The translations under genes and the position numbers were made by a program. From Castor canadensis (taxonomy: Eukaryota; Chordata; Mammalia; Rodentia; Castoridae), in assembly GCF_047511655.1 (NCBI RefSeq), contig NC_133400.1:6530001-6594000 (forward strand): a DNA stretch of 64,000 bases. The letters are read 5' to 3'. The notes under the pieces were generated by a model. It did not search any database and had not been told where the DNA came from. It worked only from the letters and a program-made list of their open reading frames with translations. Shown piece after piece: positions 59,836-64,000 of this stretch. Position 1 is the stretch's first letter, and the number at the start of each line of letters is the position of its first letter.

Positions 59836-62707
59836 GAAGAAGGAAAATGGAAAACACGCCTTAGAGAATTATATTCCTGAAGGCCGCTTACTGCTTGCTT
59901 CCAGGCTTTTGTTAAAGGACAGAATGTGTTGAATTCTTCTGAATTGGCAGGGGATCAAGCACACCACTACATAATGAGGTAGCTGAGAATGGAGTTTTTC
60001 CTATAAACACAAAGAACAGGGGAATAAATGTGTGTAATTCTCATCCAATTAAACAAGAAACATGATAAAGCAAGGTAGGCAGAGCTGTATTTAAACTAAG
60101 TTCCCTGGTATAACTGAAAAAAATTAACCTGAGGGCCTAAGGTACATGTTCTTTGTGTCTGGTGAGTAAGAATGATAAAAATTATGTATCTATACCTACA
60201 ATTTATACTCAGTCTTATGCTGTAAGTAAGGCCCTACCTAGTAAGTATCTCCACCAAGGAGTAAGGTGAACCTTACATGTACTTGGGATCTGAATTATTT
60301 GAAATGGCCACGTAGTGATGTGGATCCTACTAACTGGCTGCCTGAGCTCCATGTTCCCTTAAGTGTGTACACATGACTTTGGGATGTCACTGTCAAGATT
60401 TATCATTAGGCCAAATTTCAGTTGAGTAGCAATTTAAAATGATTAGTTTTTATCTCAAAATAAAAAGAGAAGGCAACAGACGTTTCTCACTAGATTATAT
60501 AAAGTAGTTTTACTTATTTGATGAGAAAGGGAAGGAGTTTTAAAGTCCAATCACTTGGAGAACGTCAATGGTGGAACTGAACAAGAAGCAACCTTCTGAA
60601 GCTGTATACCTTAGACCAAGGGGTCTAGAAGTGTGACTGAACTCCGCATAGGTCACATAACTGGAACTACTACAATGAGACTATATTGAGTTAGAGTCAG
60701 AGTTAAAATAATAAAAAAATTACTTGTCAAAATATAAAACTTCACCAAGTTTTACCAGCTTACCTGCAATAAATACAGAAAAAGTCTACAGTTCAGTACT
60801 ATTGAGACTTCACCGACAGCAAGAGTAAGAGCTGCTCAATCCAGGTTCAAGTTCTCAAATATGGGCAATGGTTCGTTCTCATCTTCACATAATAAACATC
60901 TGAACCTTCTAAATGAGCTGTAAAGAACATTTCAGGGATTATTAAAGAGCTAGCAAACCCTTTCTTCAACCTTCTGAGAAGGTTGCTTTCCCTCACTGAC
61001 GCCCTGGGCAGAGAGAAGGACAATGAAGTTTCATCTCTTACAAGCAAACCCTGCTTCTTCTCCAAACAGCGACAGAGGGTAAATTCTTAAACTTCCACAG
61101 CTAACTGACAAAACCAAAGGTCTCTCAGCTCATCCTTGTGCAACGTGCAAAGGATGTGTTTGGGAGGTTGAATTGTACTACAAATGATTATTTTGTGATT
61201 AAAAAGACATGCATGCCGACAAAACCGGGTTATAGTCTACAAGGTTGAACAGTGAGCTGATAATCCCAAAGCCTGGTTTCTGCTTTCTGGTTGCCACTCA
61301 CATCTGAAGTGAGAAAGAAGCCACATCTCTTGGGTCTCAGAGACTGCTCTCTGAACAATGGGGGCAGCACCCCACCCATCCCAGAGATGTAAGGATCAAA
61401 ACAGTAGCTTCTGGAAAGGACTTTGAGCCCATATAAAAAGCAGTAAATAAAACCTAACATTAAACATGATAATCGTTATGAGGTGTGCTGAGCATAGGGT
61501 CTGGAAAATCCTGAGGAACATATGGAGAACACAGGCTTGTGCACTGGGCACACCAGGCAGGCACTTTGCATTTTTATTCTGTACTAGTTTCTCACTCTGT
61601 AAGATTTCAGCCCATCTGTGCACAAAGCTTTTCACTTAAAATCCAGCAAACCAACTCTCAGAGCATTTCTCCTTCCAATTGGATGGTACCCTTGATTGCA
61701 CGGATACCCTAATTCATTTGCCAAGCATTTGATGATCACTGTGTAGGGGCAGCCACTGACAGCAGCCTCACCTCTCCTTCTACAGGGTGTTTTCAGGGGG
61801 GTTCCAGCACCTCAAAGTCCACGCAATGGGAGTGCCACCTCATTCCTCCCCAGAGACCAAATGTTTTCATCTGACCACAGGAGGCCTCTTTAGGCAGGAA
61901 AGCCAGCACTGTGGAAGGCAACACTGCTTCTGCAGTGTTTGTAGTACTCTTTAAACTACTGGGGACCTCTGGTTTGGTACACTAGGTAGGAATGTACCAA
62001 GTGAGCCCTAATGAACCTAGGAAGGCAAGATAGTTCCCTAGAAACCCAACTCACTGCCCCTGAGTGAGTGAGAGGGTTTGCCACAGCAGACAGCCATGCC
62101 TTTGTCACAGATACAAAGAATGTTTCCTATGCAGTGCCTTGGCAGTCTCCCCCACTTGCAAATTATAAAGACAACACATGCACACCGCTGATGCCAATGC
62201 CCAGTGTACTTTTGTGTAAAGGTGAAGTGGGCGTGCAGGACAAGGGAACACTTCAGTACAGACAATGCATTGCCCAGTACAACCCCCATAGTCTTTCTCT
62301 TGCTGCAGTTTAAGAAGCCCAAAGTGAGCCACCAACTCCTCACAGCAATGAGACGGCAAGCTAAAGTACTTAGGCCAAATCACCACAGTGTACCAACTCC
62401 AGTCAATAAATACTGCTTTCAATCTTGTTAAAGAAGAGAAATGCAAACACCAAGCGCAACTTACTACAAACTACAAACATCTCTGCATCTGCACTCGAGT
62501 TTAATACAGTAGGAGTATCAACTGAAGGGCAAAAGGCTCAAGAATTTCTCTGAAGCACCAGGAGACAGTAATATATGTAGTCTGGAACTACAATTCAAAA
62601 AGTAAACATATATAAACACACCTATTGAGTCATACAGTAAAACACACATGCACACACACTCACTCATCTGTCATACCTCTTTTTCTCACAGGATATAAGC
62701 GCTCCTG

Positions 62708-62731
62708 AAATTTAAAAAAAAAAAAAAAAAA
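62708..62731. repeat. A-run
   Basis: About 18 A on the + strand after 'gaaattt'; no SINE or LINE body recognised next to it. Confidence 0.8.
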
Positions 62732-64000
62732 GCACTTCATTTTAAATTAAACATTTACATCTTTGAAGAATCTACGTTTGGATGTATTAAACAAAAAAAC
62801 AAGTAAATCTGCTTTAGACTCTAGCCTAGGTGAGCTCCTTTAAATATTCACTTATTCTAACCTGAGACAGTGTTCCTTCTGTTGGAGATAATGAAAATAA
62901 ATTGCACTTCCCCCAAAGATATTTCTATTTAAAATTTTAAGAACTATCCTCAGTCGCCAAATGCAACTTACACTTGGCAAAAGTGCCTATGGAGAAAGAA
63001 CTACCAAAAATTTATCAAGAAAAGATATTTCAAGGTATAAGTGGAGTGTTAAAACACAAACCTGCATGAAATGAGTTATAATTTATTTCATAATACTAAA
63101 ATGAGTGCAATTTATCAATAGGTCATATTAGTTTTAGAACATAATAATTAAATACAACCCTACACCTCAGCATGATAGTACTATGTTTATATACAGTGAA
63201 ATAACAAACAGCTTGGCACTTAGCAGCTTTTGTTGGTTATTGCATCACATATTAAATGGCAAATTTATTTCATAAAATACACATTATCTGATTTCTGCAG
63301 CTACAGTGTCAGTAAACTGAATTTTAAAAGAAGCAAATTTTCAAAGTAAATTTATCAAATCACGCAGGGACAGGTAATTCTGTGATAGGACCTATTCACT
63401 CCTAAATAACGACTTGTCTCCTTGAGAGGCCTGATGTGGACGGAGAAGCATTTTAAACTCCAGGAAGTAAGAAAGGAGCACTGCTGACTATCGTAGCAGC
63501 TCTCACAGGAAGCTAGGCCCTATCTCAGTGTTCCTCAACTGTGGCTCCTTCATGCAAGGTTCTGCTCTGTGCAGGACATTTCACCAAAGCCAGCTCACCT
63601 CTTTGGCAATTTGTTTCCTCTAAAACTAGGATTTAATCATAGAAAGAAAATGTTCTTTCTTTGCGGTGGCTATGCAGCTTATTCTGATGAAAAGCTAATG
63701 AAGGATTATGGGAAAATGTACAGTCAACAGCTAGCTGATACACAATGTAACTTTGAGCCTTGTTTTGACTGACATTGACTGAATTTGACTGGACTGCACG
63801 TGGGCCTAGTGCCTCCTTGCCAAGTGCCTTCTGGCCACAGCACAGTGTTAAGGTGCTGCACCTAACGTTCTTTAGATCCCCTGTGGGCCTGACCTTTTTC
63901 AGCAATTTTGTTTTGTTGACTGACTTCAGCAAGTGTAAGAAAAAAACCAAAACCAAACTGCAAGATAGGTCACCCTTTTTCATGTTCATGGGTAGGAAAA

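Larger units (their letters stand above)
54090..64000 (-). other. GAN: Probable distal 3' UTR of GAN (gigaxonin), continuing past the right edge
   Basis: Nearly 10 kb in which only one B1-like element and one MIR are seen, against more than 40 SINEs in the previous 35 kb. It is AT-rich with no long open frame on the minus strand. GAN lies directly upstream of CMIP in the same orientation in mammals, and I recall a very long human GAN 3' UTR (over 10 kb). No gigaxonin Kelch-repeat or C-terminal coding sequence is present, so the stop codon must lie right of 64000. GAN encodes the BTB-Kelch adaptor of a CUL3 ubiquitin ligase that controls intermediate-filament turnover. If GAN ends earlier in this species, part of this would be conserved downstream flank. 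Confidence 0.6.

Noticed and set aside
61440-61460. AATAAA on the + strand in the right-hand block as evidence of a + strand gene end
   Set aside because: Isolated hexamers are frequent in AT-rich DNA, and no + strand exon or open frame accompanies them.
63569-63989. Short open frames at the right edge as the end of the GAN coding sequence
   Set aside because: Neither strand encodes gigaxonin Kelch or C-terminal sequence; the minus-strand frame is unrelated.

Overview
This is mammalian nuclear DNA. There is one certain coding segment. The rest is intron, intergenic sequence and a probable long 3' UTR, loaded with interspersed repeats. Many SINEs join a B1/Alu-like left half (with the 'cctgtaatcc(c/t)agc' box) to a tRNA-like right half ('ctggtggagtggctcaa...'), and there are also rodent ID and B1 elements. 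That combination points to a rodent, most likely Castorimorpha (beaver, kangaroo-rat and pocket-gopher group; beaver is my best guess). The species call is from memory of repeat families, not a search.

Layout. (1) 1-18300: part of intron 1 of CMIP (c-Maf inducing protein), transcribed leftwards. It contains old MIR and L1 remnants and few young SINEs. (2) 18301-18600: CMIP coding exon 1 on the minus strand, 100 codons, with a strong Kozak start and a GTGAGT donor. (3) About 18050-19470: the CMIP CpG island, with a (CCG)10 tract in the 5' UTR, a CCAAT box, and a palindromic CRE next to a YY1-type motif. (4) About 19470-54090: about 35 kb of intergenic DNA dense in SINEs, with nested L1, MaLR-type LTR, MER5-like and MIR fragments and one CTCF-type motif. 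(5) About 54090-64000: SINE-poor, AT-rich sequence that fits the distal 3' UTR of a minus-strand gene ending at the AATAAA at 54109-54114. Mammalian synteny (GAN immediately upstream of CMIP, same orientation) makes this the probable 3' UTR of GAN (gigaxonin). Its stop codon would lie beyond the right edge.

The two genes are tandem on the minus strand: GAN ends at about 54.09 kb and CMIP starts about 35 kb further on. Apart from CMIP exon 1, no open reading frame in the window looks like a gene. They are short, repeat-derived, or open by chance in GC-rich sequence.

I found no undescribed gene system. The observations most worth checking are a perfect 71-bp direct repeat inside the presumed GAN 3' UTR, a 5'-truncated mRNA retrocopy inserted into an ID element, an ID+B1 pair inside one target-site duplication, the CRE/YY1 and CCG-repeat architecture of the CMIP promoter, a (UG)16 tract in the GAN-sense RNA, and perfect AT-rich palindromes at 26278 and 40683.
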